Assembly (NCBI GenBank): GCA_963853835.1
Contig: OY970820.1
Location: 51,642,407 to 51,706,406, forward strand
DNA: 64,000 bases
Reading direction: 5' to 3'
DNA from: Calendula officinalis
Lineage: Eukaryota; Streptophyta; Magnoliopsida; Asterales; Asteraceae
Position numbers and translations under genes: made by a program. Shown in pieces: positions 11,566 to 22,112 of this stretch; position 1 is the first letter of the stretch, and every line of letters starts with the position of its first letter. The notes beneath the pieces are model-generated. The model was not told the origin of the DNA, ran no database searches, and worked only from the letters and a program-made list of their open reading frames with translations.

Positions 11566-13816
11566 ATGGAAATGGAGCATGGAAAGCTGTTTATCGGTGG
11601 GATTTCATGGGACACAAATGAAGAGCGATTGAAGGATTATTTTCAAAGTTTTGGTGTTGTAATTGAAGCTGTAATTATGAAGGATCGAACCACAGGTCGT
11701 GCTCGTGGGTTTGGTTTTGTTGTTTTTTCAGACCCTGCTGTTGCTGAAAGAGTTGTTAAAGAAAAACATATGATAGATGGTAGAACTGTAAGTGTTTGTT
11801 TAATCATGCTTTATTTTTTTAATCTTAATTTTAACTTTGGTTAAGCATTACAGTTAACCAATTGGTTAATCAACTAAAACCATTGCATTGCTCCTGTTAT
11901 TAGTCATAATTTGCATGTGTTTATGGCCAATTTTCATCAAGGCATTGGTGTATCAGTAAACCAACTTCTTGATATGATTAATTATCTGTTAATTCCCAAA
12001 AAAGATTCAGAATTTGCCAAACACCATCCCCCTTAAACACATTTTATGATCATTTTATTCTAATTATTCAATATCCTTAAAAGCAACATTAGCCACTATC
12101 TCCAACACGTTTTATTACAATTGGTTATCCGATTCTTTCTTTTTAATTTTTAAATTATTTTTTTGTATATTATTTTTGGCCAAAATGCATTTTATTACCC
12201 TGAACTCGGCTGACTAGGTCTTTAACTACCCTGAACTATTAAAGGTGCAACATGGTACCCTGAACTTGACAAAATGGTCGATTTAATACCCTAGCTCACT
12301 AATTTGGTCTTGTTTTCTCACGTGATGTGCTTCTAATACCAATATATTGAGATGAACATATACTTTTTAGTCCATCAACGAAAGTAAGCCATGTAAGAAA
12401 ACGCGATCAAATTAATGATTTAGGGTACTAAATCGACAATTTTGTCAAGTTCAGGGTACCATGATGCATCTTCAATAGTTCAGGGTAGTAGAAGACCTAA
12501 TCAGTCAAATTCAGGGTACTAAAACGTATTTCACCCTTTATTTTTTTAGGTAGAAGCAAAAAAGGCTGTCCCACGGGACGATCAACAAACCCTAACCCGA
12601 ACCACTGGCAGCATCCAAGGCTCCCCAAGCCCCGGGCCCACACGCACAAAAAAGATCTTTGTTGGCGGTTTAGCATCGTCAGTAACCAAATCCGATTTCA
12701 AAACCTATTTTGACCAATTTGGAATAATAACCGATGTTGTTGTGATGTATGATCACAACACTCAAAGACCAAGAGGTTTTGGGTTCATTACTTATGATTC
12801 AGAAGAATCAGTTGATAAGGCTTTGCTTAGAACATTTCATGAACTCAATGGTAAAATGGTTGAAGTCAAACGTGCAGTCCCAAAAGAATCATCTCCTGGT
12901 GTTAACCGCAGCCCTTTAAGTGGATTTAACCATGGGTTAACTAGGGTTAATAGTTTCCTTAACTATGGTTATGGGGCGAGAATGGATGGTAGGTTTAGTC
13001 CCGTTGGAAGAACAGGTTATCCACCGTTTAGTCCTTCTAGCTATAATTTGGGATTAAATTCTGATTCAGTTTTAGGTATTAATTATAATGGAATCGGGAA
13101 TGGAAATGGAAATGGAAACCCTAATTTTAGCCCTAATTTTGGATACGGGCGTGTGATGAGCCCGAACCCGAACCCGAGCCCAATGTATGGTGTTAATTCA
13201 AACCGATATGTTGACCCAATTGGGTATGGCGGCATTAGTGGCGGCAGTGGTGGTGGTGGGTTGAACTCCGGTAATCATAACATGTGGGGAAACGGGAATC
13301 AAAATTTCGGTTCAAATTCTTCTAATTTGAGCAACTTTTTGGCTCCCGGAAACGGGATCGGAGCGATATGGGGTAATTCCGGCACTGGCGGCAATAGAGG
13401 TGGTGGTGGTGGTTTTGGTGGCGGTAATCTGAACTATGGGAATGAGGAAAATGCTATTGGGTATAGGAGGAACAGTGGTAATGGTATTGTGCCACCACCT
13501 TATTCATATGATGTGATTGATGATGGTGAGATTGGTGGTGGTGGTTTGTATGGCGGCAATGGTGGTGGTGGTGGTGGTTATGTGGACCCCACGTGGCGGT
13601 CATCATCGCCGGAGGTGGAAGTAGGTGGATTGTTTGGTTATGGTCTTGGAAGTGGGGCTTCAGATGGTATACCTAAAAACTCAGTTGGGTATGTTGGTTA
13701 TAGTGTCACAAATAGATCTAATAGAGGTATCTTTTATTCTCTTATTATTTTTTATTTTTTTTATTAAAATTAGGTATTCTCTTATTCATATAAAATTTTC
13801 AGGAATTGCTGCATAG
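11566..13816 (+). CDS. Two-RRM glycine-rich RNA-binding protein (plant hnRNP 1-like)
   Basis: Deduced coding join is 11566-11787, 12550-13726, 13803-13816 (470 aa). Introns have GT-AG borders (GTAAGT at 11788, GTATCT at 13727). RRM1 has RNP2 LFIGGI (residues 8-13) and RNP1 RGFGFVVF (47-54). RRM2 has RNP2 IFVGGL (110-115) and RNP1 RGFGFITY (149-156). The linker contains the VPRDDQ stretch and an SPSPGPTRTKK segment typical of the plant hnRNP A/B-like group. Residues from about 175 on are Gly/Asn/Ser-rich low complexity, and the protein ends NRGIAA, also typical of the group. Members bind single-stranded RNA in nucleus and cytoplasm and act in mRNA processing. The ATG at 11566 is the first after the predicted leader intron; 11572 is a possible second in-frame start. 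The only intact-looking host gene here. Confidence 0.92.
12178..12536. mobile_element. Mutator-like MITE inside RRM-gene intron
   Basis: Fold-back element of 359 bp. About 140 bp at each end are inverted copies built on ACCCTGAAC blocks. The 9-bp flanks ATTATTTTT (12169-12177) and TTTATTTTT (12537-12545) match at 8 positions. It ends 12 bp before the AG of exon 2's 3' splice site. Confidence 0.75.
12517..12523 (+). promoter_or_regulatory. Candidate intron branch point within MITE terminus
   Basis: TACTAAA fits the branch-site consensus and lies about 27 bases from the acceptor AG at 12548-12549, with a T-rich tract between. It belongs to the MITE's terminal repeat, so the element probably provides the branch site. 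Inferred from sequence only. Confidence 0.5.
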
Positions 13817-14856
13817 GAAGATTGCTTGCTTGAATTTGAAGAAAGATGAACCAATAATTGGAGGATTTGTGAATTGATTTTAATACAAAAAAAGGTACAT
13901 GAGTTATTAGAAAACCGTACATTTGGTTAGGGCTAATCGAAGCACTTGTTTTATACAACACGTTACACGATTTGGTTCATAGACTTTCTGATATGAACAA
14001 AAAAAATGAAACTTTTTTTTTTAATTTTTAATTTGATATTTGTTGTTTTTGGAACTTTGATTTATCAAGGCCAAAAGAAGTTACAGTTGTTTTTTGTAAG
14101 GTATGCGGTCTCATCTTTCGTACCCATACCCATGTAATGTTTGGGTTTTGTTGTTGATTAGAAGAGTTTATGAAACGTTTCGTTTGGTGTGTGAAACAAA
14201 ACACTCTTGTTGGATGCTAAATTGGGATCCCTTTTCCTTTTACAATCAAGTTACTCTATGTTTAAATATATTTCTCTATTTTATTTTTAAGATTAGTGAT
14301 TCATTGAAAGGTACTCTTCTTGCTTTTAAGAATATGGTATTGGTCAACACAATGTACTTGGTGAATTAGTAAGTTCCTGTAAGGTTAATGACTTGGGAGT
14401 TGTTTCATAGTTGCTGACTTTGTTATCTCTGACAATTTTACCCTTTATATTTTTATAACATGTTAATTCCTAAACAAAAGTAAATGTCATAATATATAAA
14501 CCAAAGTCAATGTTATAAGATGTATAAGTAATAAAGTCATTACTTTCTTCAACTGTGTTAGAGGCGCGTGGTCAAAACTTTGGATTCTTGTTATTGGATA
14601 AAACCTCTTTTTATTTGAATGACTGGTTTTCTTAATTATTATACTCTCAAATTATATGCAAAAGCTCCCGATCGTTGTTTGTTGTTATGTTACAACTTAA
14701 AAGTTGTGCACCACCTAAATTGATGCATATACTATCATATATTTTTATATTATGTTGTATCATAAATTGTTTATGATGTACGTTGATGGTATTTGAGTCG
14801 AAAGTGATACAACGTTATTAAATGATGTCTAACTCATTTGGATTGATGCATGAGTT
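13817..14856. other. 3' UTR and downstream region of RRM gene
   Basis: AT-rich sequence after the stop codon, with no further recognisable coding region. A poly(A) site could not be fixed; AATAAA-like words occur several times. An 88-codon open frame at 14103-14369 looks fortuitous. Confidence 0.4.
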
Positions 14857-15275
14857 TTAGGTGCTGTTTGGTAAACCTCTTAATGATTCAGTTAAGAGGT
14901 CAGCCTCTTAAACGGAAAGATTCGGAATGTTTGGTAAGACCTCTTAATCAGCCTCTGAATCAAAAGTTCAACCTGTTCTACATCTTAATCGGACATATGT
15001 CAGGGGAAGTCTGAATCATTCACCTCTACGTCATTCAGATATTAATCATTCAGATGCTACCAAACAGCACCTTACTCTTATATGAGACGTGAGGTCTGGA
15101 GTTCGAATCATGTAAATACCTCTTGTGGTGCTAATTATGGAGATTTTTCTATAGAGATCCCTATGCGGGCTGTGTTTGTCTTGTAAAGGAGCTCGAACCC
15201 GAGGTGCTCGCTAAATATTGTGAGTAGACTTCCATTGTATCATTTGCCGTTTCAAAAGAAAAAAAAATATTAGTA
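14820..15275 (+). mobile_element. tRNA-derived SINE interrupted by a MITE
   Basis: TCTAACTCATTTGG (about 14828) resembles a polymerase III A box and GGAGTTCGAATCATG (about 15098) a B box. An A-rich tail follows at 15256-15270. The two boxes are separated by the MITE at 14860-15071; removing it restores normal SINE spacing. Exact borders were not resolved. Confidence 0.55.
14860..15071. mobile_element. PIF/Harbinger-type (Tourist-like) MITE
   Basis: Inverted ends GGTGCTGTTTGGTA and TACCAAACAGCACC are flanked by TTA on both sides (14857-14859, 15072-15074). A three-base TTA duplication is the PIF/Harbinger hallmark. The element is 212 bp and non-coding. Confidence 0.75.
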
Positions 15276-15280
15276 TTTAT

Positions 15281-15696
15281 CAAGGTTCTAAAAGCGCAAG
15301 GCGCGGCGTGGCGGCACCATCAAGCCTTGAGCATGGCGAGCCGTTGCGAGTTATGACGTTTTTTAAGGCGTGACTTAAGGCGGCAAATTTTTTATCAGAA
15401 TTTTATATATATGTATATCAAGTTAAAAAATAATTATATTATCTATTGATTTATAGGATTTTTATATGTGAAGTTTACAAAAAAAATATCAAATCTAAAT
15501 TTGTAATTACATCCCATTTTAAAAAAAATTGAAATTTTACAAGACAATTCGAAAAAACTTGCGATAAGGTGCACCTTATGCCACCTTATCACGTTTTTTT
15601 CTCGCCACGCCTTAAAGTGCAGCCATGGTCTATTTCGTAACGTCGGAGTCGCGCCTCACGCCTTGGCGCCACCATGATGCTTTTTTTAGTACCTTG
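15281..15696. mobile_element. Fold-back element with GC-rich arms
   Basis: Ends CAAGGTTCTAAAA and TTTTTAGTACCTTG are inverted. GC-rich arms (GGCGTGGCG-like and GCCACGCC-like) enclose an AT-rich centre. TATTTAT adjoins both ends, consistent with a target duplication. Superfamily uncertain. Confidence 0.6.
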
Positions 15697-15888
15697 ATAT
15701 TTATTGTTTAATTGAAGTCTATGTCCATGTTGCTTTGCAATCTTTTGGATGACTGGGTCCCCCAAAATCTCATCTGTTTTAGCGTACCAATTCAAAAACC
15801 TCAAATTTACATGTCGGCCCCTTATCTTTTATATTCCTTACAAAATGCACACATGTGTCAAAACCATAAAAGAATGTTGACCGTTATC

Positions 15889-16300
15889 TAGGGTTGTCAA
15901 AACCTGACACGACACGATAAAAATACACGAAACGAAACGAAATTGGGACGAAACTGAAATCTGAATTCGTGTTCGTGTCGTGTTCGTGTTCCGTAAAACA
16001 AAACACGAAGTCGTGTCGTGTTCGTGTTCAGAGATTAACACGAAATTGACACGATATTTATGATTTTGTCGTGTTTGTCGTGTTTATCGTGTTTTTAACA
16101 TGTAATAAGTAAGAAATTTGTTATTTATTTTGTGTTGTCGTGTTTGTCGTGTTTATCGTGTTATCGTTTTTTTAATCGTGTCGTGTTCGTGTTAGCAAAA
16201 TAAAACACGACTTCGTGTCGTGTCGTTTTCGTGTTGAACGTTTTCGTGTCGTGTTGTGTTATCCAGAAACACGAAACAATAGCACGATTTCACAGCCCTA
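15889..16300. mobile_element. hAT-type MITE built of CGTGTT repeats
   Basis: Ends TAGGGTTGTCAAA and CACAGCCCTA. The flanking octamers CCGTTATC (15881-15888) and CCCTTATC (16301-16308) match at 7 of 8 positions. The interior is a dense array of CGTGTCGTGTTCGTGTT variants. Confidence 0.7.
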
Positions 16301-17603
16301 CCCTTATCCAAACTTTTAATAGAAGCCTTTCAATCGTTTTCCAACAATCTCAATATTATATGGGTGGTCCATTTCTTAAAATAGGTACTTGCCCATATCT
16401 TCAACTTTCCAAATTGAGGGGTAAGCATTGTTCATTCACATCTATTAATTTTATTTTTTTTATTACTAGCACAGTAATTACGTAAGATAGTAACTATTAT
16501 ATTATCATTTACTTTTATGGAAAATGATAATGATAGCCCTAATAAAAAACCAAAATTAATATAATAATTACTCTTACATTTTATGAACACTACTTCATCA
16601 ATGAATGTACAACTATTTTATACACAATAAAAACAGCTCTTAGGACTATCATTAATAAAACCCTACTTTTATTTCAGATTTAAATTATACATATTTTGAG
16701 TTTTTGGATTCTTATCATATACTCACAAGTTGTTACATAATATTTAAACGTATCAAATTTATTATATAGATAGATTTATCATTATTTCTTTTAAAATAAT
16801 TTATTTTGATGTACTTTTAATTTGGAATTTTATATTTGATTGGTAAAAATTTAAAATGTATTAATTTACTATAAAAAATAAAAAAAGGACAAATATGTAA
16901 TTTCAAATAAAATATCGTAGCTGAATTTTTTTAAATGACTTTTATTTAATTTTCATAGAAAAAAAATTACCGGGTCATTGTTAGGTACGATTTTCAAGAC
17001 TCCAAACGTCATACCCTTTAAGCAACTTTTATATACTACTAACTTGCACCATAACATCTCTTTCTTTGTTTAAAAAAAACTAAAAACCGTCTCTCTTTAA
17101 ACTTTTATAAATAAACTGCAAGGAGCATGCTCTCGTTTACTTTTTGAGGCATATAAACTGCATGGATCATGCTTCAGACTAAATCTCTTAATTCTATAAA
17201 AAGGATGCTCATATTTACTTATATTTGTTTAATAAATAACTTATCAAATTAAGAATTAATAGCTACTATAAAAGAAAAAAAGGATCACACAAAAAAAAGC
17301 CCTCTACTTCTATCGAGGGCTATTCATAGTTCATACTATCTGGTAATAACTTAATAGTGGGGTTCTTAAATTACTTTTAAAAGATCACGGGTTTAATCTC
17401 CCTCTACATTTACCAGATAGTCAGATGAAAGTTCAGAAACGACTAAAACAACAGTTAGGCCGCATACGTCACGAGCAAAACTCAGTCACACAAGAAGTCC
17501 TTATAACTAAAATACCATTCTAAAAAAATGTGATTTACATTCTCTAATACAATTTCACCTTTCTATACCGAACAACCAAAATTGTACTATTTTTTTAACC
17601 TAA
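16301..17603. other. AT-rich intergenic region with one decayed MITE
   Basis: 16517-16664 is a decayed relative of the palindrome-ended MITEs at 10321-10660 (TAATGATAGCCCTA at one end, TAGGACTATCATTA at the other). 17299-17322 has an AGCCCTC/GAGGGCT inverted repeat, and CTATCTGGTAA / TTACCAGATAG at about 17337 and 17411 could be a tRNA-like relic. I see no gene. Confidence 0.4.
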
Positions 17604-17627
17604 GATGAACAACACCAACCACTGCTC

Positions 17628-17695
17628 TCAACCTTCACGACCACCACTTTCAACCTTCACCACCACCACTTTCAACCTTCACCACCACCACTTTC
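17628..17695. repeat. 21-bp tandem repeat, three units
   Basis: Three successive units of CAACCTTCA(C)CACCACCACTTT type. The sequence is open on the plus strand but too simple to call a gene. Confidence 0.7.
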
Positions 17696-18169
17696 TTCTT
17701 CTTTTTCATATCATTATTGTTAATATTATTATTGTTGTTATTATTTCTGGGTTGATCCTCTTTTATCTCTTCTTGGTTAGCATATCATCATGATCTTGTT
17801 TATCATCTAAAAGAACAACAGTTGTCTTTTTGATACCAATTAAAGGATCTTTCTTCAATTCCCGTCTGTTGTTGGAACTTCTCTTGCATCTTTAAGATCC
17901 GATTTGTTTCCCACAAGTATTGTAATTACATTCATATCACAATGAGCTAATCAATAACCAATTACAAATTCCATTAATTTTTTTTTTGCTTTGTAACATG
18001 TGGCAAAATAGTTTTATAAGTGCAAATGTCATAATATATACTTTAGTTAATGGTCCGTTATGGTAATTATAATTTTTTACAAATCATTTTGGTAACTATA
18101 ATTTTAACCAGTCTATTTTAATAATTATAGCGTTAAAAACATGAAAAATAATAACATATTTTAGTTCTT

Positions 18170-18275
18170 TTAATTACCATCTAGGGACAAGAAAAACTTT
18201 ATTTACCAATATTGCCCATCTACTAATTACCATCTAGGGACAAGAAAAATTTTATTTACCAAAATTGCCCGTCTA
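18170..18275. repeat. Direct repeat, two units of about 57 bp
   Basis: Two consecutive copies of TTACCATCTAGGGACAAGAA followed by a TTTATTTACC(A)A...TTGCCC block. Confidence 0.65.
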
Positions 18276-18426
18276 AAAGCTTGTAATTACCAGAGCAGAC
18301 CATAAAAACTTATAATTACCAAAATAGATCGCCTAAAGTTTATTATTATTTTAGAATGTCTACTTATTTATAATGATTTTCGAAATGTGGATGCTTTAAT
18401 AATGATTTTTAAGCATGTACATTTTT

Positions 18427-18620
18427 TTAACGGCCAGTTAGTAAGTTAGTGGATCGAACCTAGACATTGATATCCACAGCAGTATGTCTTCCCTCGAACC
18501 CTGCACCTATGGGGAATAAACCCCACCATTTGTCCATGACGAGACTTGAAACCTTGACCTATAGATAATGGGCAACACCTTATTTGTTTTCACCAATATC
18601 ACTAGACTAGAAGTCTTGGG
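18427..18620 (-). mobile_element. tRNA-derived SINE with 21-bp target duplication
   Basis: A 21-bp identical direct repeat flanks the insert (18406-18426 and 18621-18641). In minus orientation there are an A-box-like TCTAGTGATATTGG, a B-box-like GGTTTCAAGTCTC and a short A tail. The 3' end matches the SINE at 45509-45636. Confidence 0.8.
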
Positions 18621-18671
18621 TTTTTAAGCATGTACATTTTTGTTTATTGCAATTTGCCTAATAGGTAAACT

Positions 18672-18705
18672 ACTAGCAGGGTACCCGCACAATGCGGCGG
18701 CGGGT
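18672..18705. repeat. GC-rich hairpin GGGTACCCGC / GCGGGTACCC
   Basis: An 11-bp inverted repeat (AGGGTACCCGC and GCGGGTACCCT) with a short GC-rich loop stands out in AT-rich surroundings. It could be a transposon terminus; the family was not recognised. Confidence 0.5.
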
Positions 18706-18744
18706 ACCCTATTTCTATATTTTGCAGCAGCGATAGTGGTGGGG

Positions 18745-19035
18745 GCGGTGGTAGTAATGATAGTGGTGGACTGGTGGGTTGTGGTGCATACTGATGGTGG
18801 GTGGTTGGTTGTGTGTGCATGTGTGGTGATGATGAGTGGTGATGGTACTGTATGTGGTAGTGAGTGGTTGCGGTAGTATTTGTGGTGGCGGTGGTAGTAA
18901 TGATAGTGGTGGACTGGTGGGTTGTGGTGCATACTGATGGTGGGTGGTTGGTTGTGTGTGCATGTGTGGTGATGATGAGTGGTGATGGTATTGTTTGTGG
19001 TAGTGAGTTGTTGCGGTAGTATTTGTGGTGGCGGT
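18745..19035. repeat. 143-bp GT-rich tandem duplication
   Basis: The unit beginning GCGGTGGTAGTAATGAT at 18745 recurs at 18888 with very few changes, followed by a third partial start near 19028. The minus-strand His/Thr/Pro-rich open frames here are by-products of the repeat. Confidence 0.8.
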
Positions 19036-20280
19036 GCTGAGTAGTGATGGTGCTCAATAGAATGATATTTGTTTTGAGATTAATAGACGTAATATAATAT
19101 ATAAATTATTACAGTCAAGTAATTAACATCGATCATAGTATCTCAGTTGGTTAGAGCTAATACCACGGATGTCCATGTTCAGATTTTGCAAAGTGCATAT
19201 TTTTATAAATACAAATTTGTCCCATAATAGCAATTATGTTGTCTAAAAACTAAAACTTGCTAATTAGAGAAGATACCAAATGCAATATATATAATAAAGA
19301 TAAAGATATAGATACATTTATATAATTTCACTCAATTTGTTCCCAAAAATTTTCTTGTGAATAGTCTCTACATATTACTTCCCTTTAAGAAATTGATGTG
19401 GTAAATAAAATTAGATGTAATATTGTATGATCTTACAACTAAACCAATTTCAAGCTTATATGAAAAGAGATACAATTTGGAAAGCTAGCTTGTATAATCT
19501 TACAAATAAACCAATATCGACTTTCTATGAAAACAAATATAATTTGGCTATGTAAAACTAAATCAACTGTCCATTAACAAATTCCTTAGCCATTCGTGAA
19601 CTAATCATCAAAATAGTCTTTAATACGAATCAGAAGCCCTATTAAAGAGACTTTTAGTTTTATTTTTGCAAGACCAAAGCGAATCATATGTTGCAATATA
19701 AAATAACCAATAGACAAAAGTAGAATCATAACTCTTCCAAATATGCAATGTCTACAATTCATTTTTCTTTTCTACATGCAGTATATGATTAGAAGTTGGA
19801 AAAACTAATGACCACAATAAGAGTTTATGTTTTACATACATGCCAAAGGCAAACATCGATCGATAAACCTAAACATAGATTTATCAAAATTTCATTCATC
19901 TATGAACATAGATTCACTGCATCATCAACCCCCTAAAGAGTGAAACCTGCTTGAGTCAAATGATCCCCTGCATACCGCACCTATAATATAGACTAATTGA
20001 TGCATAATGCATAAAAATGAATGGGTCAAAAATGCCACCTCTTCGAATCAGAAAGAAGCACAACTTGAATAATTGCTTCAAAATTTAAAACACACAAAAA
20101 ACAATCATGGTAATTATACCAAAATCAAGATTAGTGATATCTTAATCATGGAGATTATAACATGTAATAGTCAATTAAGCAAACCATGTTTTCATAGGTA
20201 AAAATTTTTCATTGCCTACTATAAACAAAGTTCAATCTTATCCCTAGACTAATCCTTCTCAGCATCTTTACAGAATTTAG
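19036..20280. other. Unassigned AT-rich sequence
   Basis: No gene seen. 19128-19190 has an A-box-like TCTCAGTTGGTTAGAGC and a B-box-like GTTCAGATTTT, perhaps a SINE head. The rest is AT-rich and non-coding. Confidence 0.35.
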
Positions 20281-20284
20281 TTTT

Positions 20285-20760
20285 CAACCAACAATTGACG
20301 CGCCTCGGTTATTACCTCATTAGCTGCGTCATTGCCCCAAGCGCAAAGATTCTCTTTACACAATTTCACCATGGCATATATATAATATCCATCAAAATTA
20401 ACTTTTCAATAACACATATAACATCAAAATCAAGCCGTTAATCATATTTTAATAGTTCAAACATACAAAATACACAAAACAATTAATCTAAAAAAGCTCC
20501 ATACTCAAATTAACGTCATATAGAGAATAGGTTTACCAAACTTACCGGAAATGAGTTTAATGGTTCCCTAAAAAGCAAAATTTATTTTAAAATTATAACA
20601 AATATTGTGAAACAAAGCTAGTGAAAAACATGGGTCACAAAATTTTGAGCAGTGTAAACAATAAAAAAAATTAGAAAATTTAAATAGTGAAATACCAAGT
20701 GGCCTTACCGACTATCGGATTTCATCTTCAAGAGCACCACGGGTGATCAAATTTAGATCC
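20285..20760 (-). pseudogene. Possible exon relics of an unrecognised gene
   Basis: Three short coding-like blocks on the minus strand carry splice-like borders. Block one (about 20760-20710) lies between a TTTAG acceptor and a GTAAGG donor and reads like LITRGALEDEI but contains a TAG near its end. Block two (about 20568-20545) lies between TTTTAG and GTAAG. Block three (20371-20285) reads LCKENLCAWGNDAANEV and ends in TAA. Their order and splice borders look like the end of a host gene, but the in-frame stop points to a relic. I do not recognise the family, and the call rests on reading by eye. Confidence 0.3.
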
Positions 20761-21139
20761 TAAATGCATAAGTACCCATTTTCCTGAAAGTGCCAACACA
20801 TTTGTAGACCAACTAAGAAACCAAATTAACACCGAAAAAAAAATGAAAGTTGTAGTTAGTATTTATATCAAAAAAGGGACAAACAACTTGAGCCTAAGAG
20901 AAACCATTGGGCTGATTATAACTAAGTGCGTAATGGCAAACACTATAGCTTCATCTGATTTTAGTTTAATACTTTATCAAACACCGTACGGTCGGGTCAT
21001 TTTGAAACGGTAACAAACCTTCAAAAAGAGTCGGTTAATGATTCAATTAAGCATTACAGGTCAAAATGCGTTCTATTGACCGGGTGGGGTCGTTTTGCCC
21101 CCATAACACTTTCTATGCAAAATGACAAATAATTTAGAC
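20761..21139. other. Unassigned AT-rich sequence
   Basis: No gene or clear repeat seen between the possible exon relics and the CACTA-like terminus. Confidence 0.35.
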
Positions 21140-22112
21140 CACTAGTACAAAAATAGCAATGATCACACTACAAAACTGTGACCATATGCCTTTAGTCACT
21201 AATTTTTTTCCACTAATAATGTGACCAAAGGTCGTGTCATTTTAGGCAATATATAGCTACATTTAAATTTAGTGGTTGTAGTAACCGAAAAATAGTAGCC
21301 GTAGCCTAAAAGTGCGGCTATTGAAGAAGAAAATCCGTTGTGATAATCATGCATTCTAACTTATAATGTGGCCATAAACTGTTTATAGACACATTTTTTA
21401 TTTTTTGTGTGACTATTGTTCAACCAATGGTTACATGAATTTATTTTTATAGTGGCACTTGCTATTATTTAGTCACACAAATATATGTCTATTATGACTA
21501 ATATATACCTTTTAGACACATATAGTTATTTAAACAATAGCTAAAATTATAATAAGGACATACATTTACAAATCTTTAAAAACAGGTATAGACTGGTCGG
21601 TCTAACTGGTTAAACTGTGACTTGAACATTCAACCGGTTTGATTGCTTAAAATCACCGACAAAAACTAGACCGGTTAAAGCCAACCAGTAATAGTCAAAC
21701 CTTAGTAAACACTCGGGTTAAACCAAATGACTTAAGGATGTCAAGCTTTAATATTTTTAAGAGTGTTGAAACACCCTTGTTTTTATAAGGAAACTAATTC
21801 TCCCATTTTCTTACAAATACCAATGTGGGATAACATTTAGCCATATTTTAACCTATTAATGTGACGGTTGGTCATTTGCAGACACACATTCATAGTCAAT
21901 TAAACTGTGACAATTGGTTATTTTTAGCCACATAAGTTGTTATCGCATGTGACCTTTTGATAATATTTAGTCATATTTAACACCATTAACGTGACAACAA
22001 CAACGAATTCATGTAGCTAATAAACATATATGCTCAAGTATACTTGTACTACCTTCTCCCTTACTAGTAGTTACACACATAAATATAATCATGGCTATTG
22101 TTTGTGCTTTAG
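21140..22112. mobile_element. CACTA-like transposon remnant, left part
   Basis: Termini-like CACTAGTACAAAAA (21140) and CACTACAAAACTGTGACC (21166) are followed by many short subterminal words such as TGTGACCAAA, TTTAGCCACAT and TTTAGTCA in both orientations. The same words occur at 43800-44160 on the far side of the gypsy nest, so a CACTA-type element seems to have been the landing site. No transposase was seen. Confidence 0.45.

Noticed and set aside
18644..19057. His/Thr/Pro-rich minus-strand frames
   Set aside because: Direct consequence of the GT-rich 143-bp tandem repeat; all frames stay open and the peptides are repetitive.
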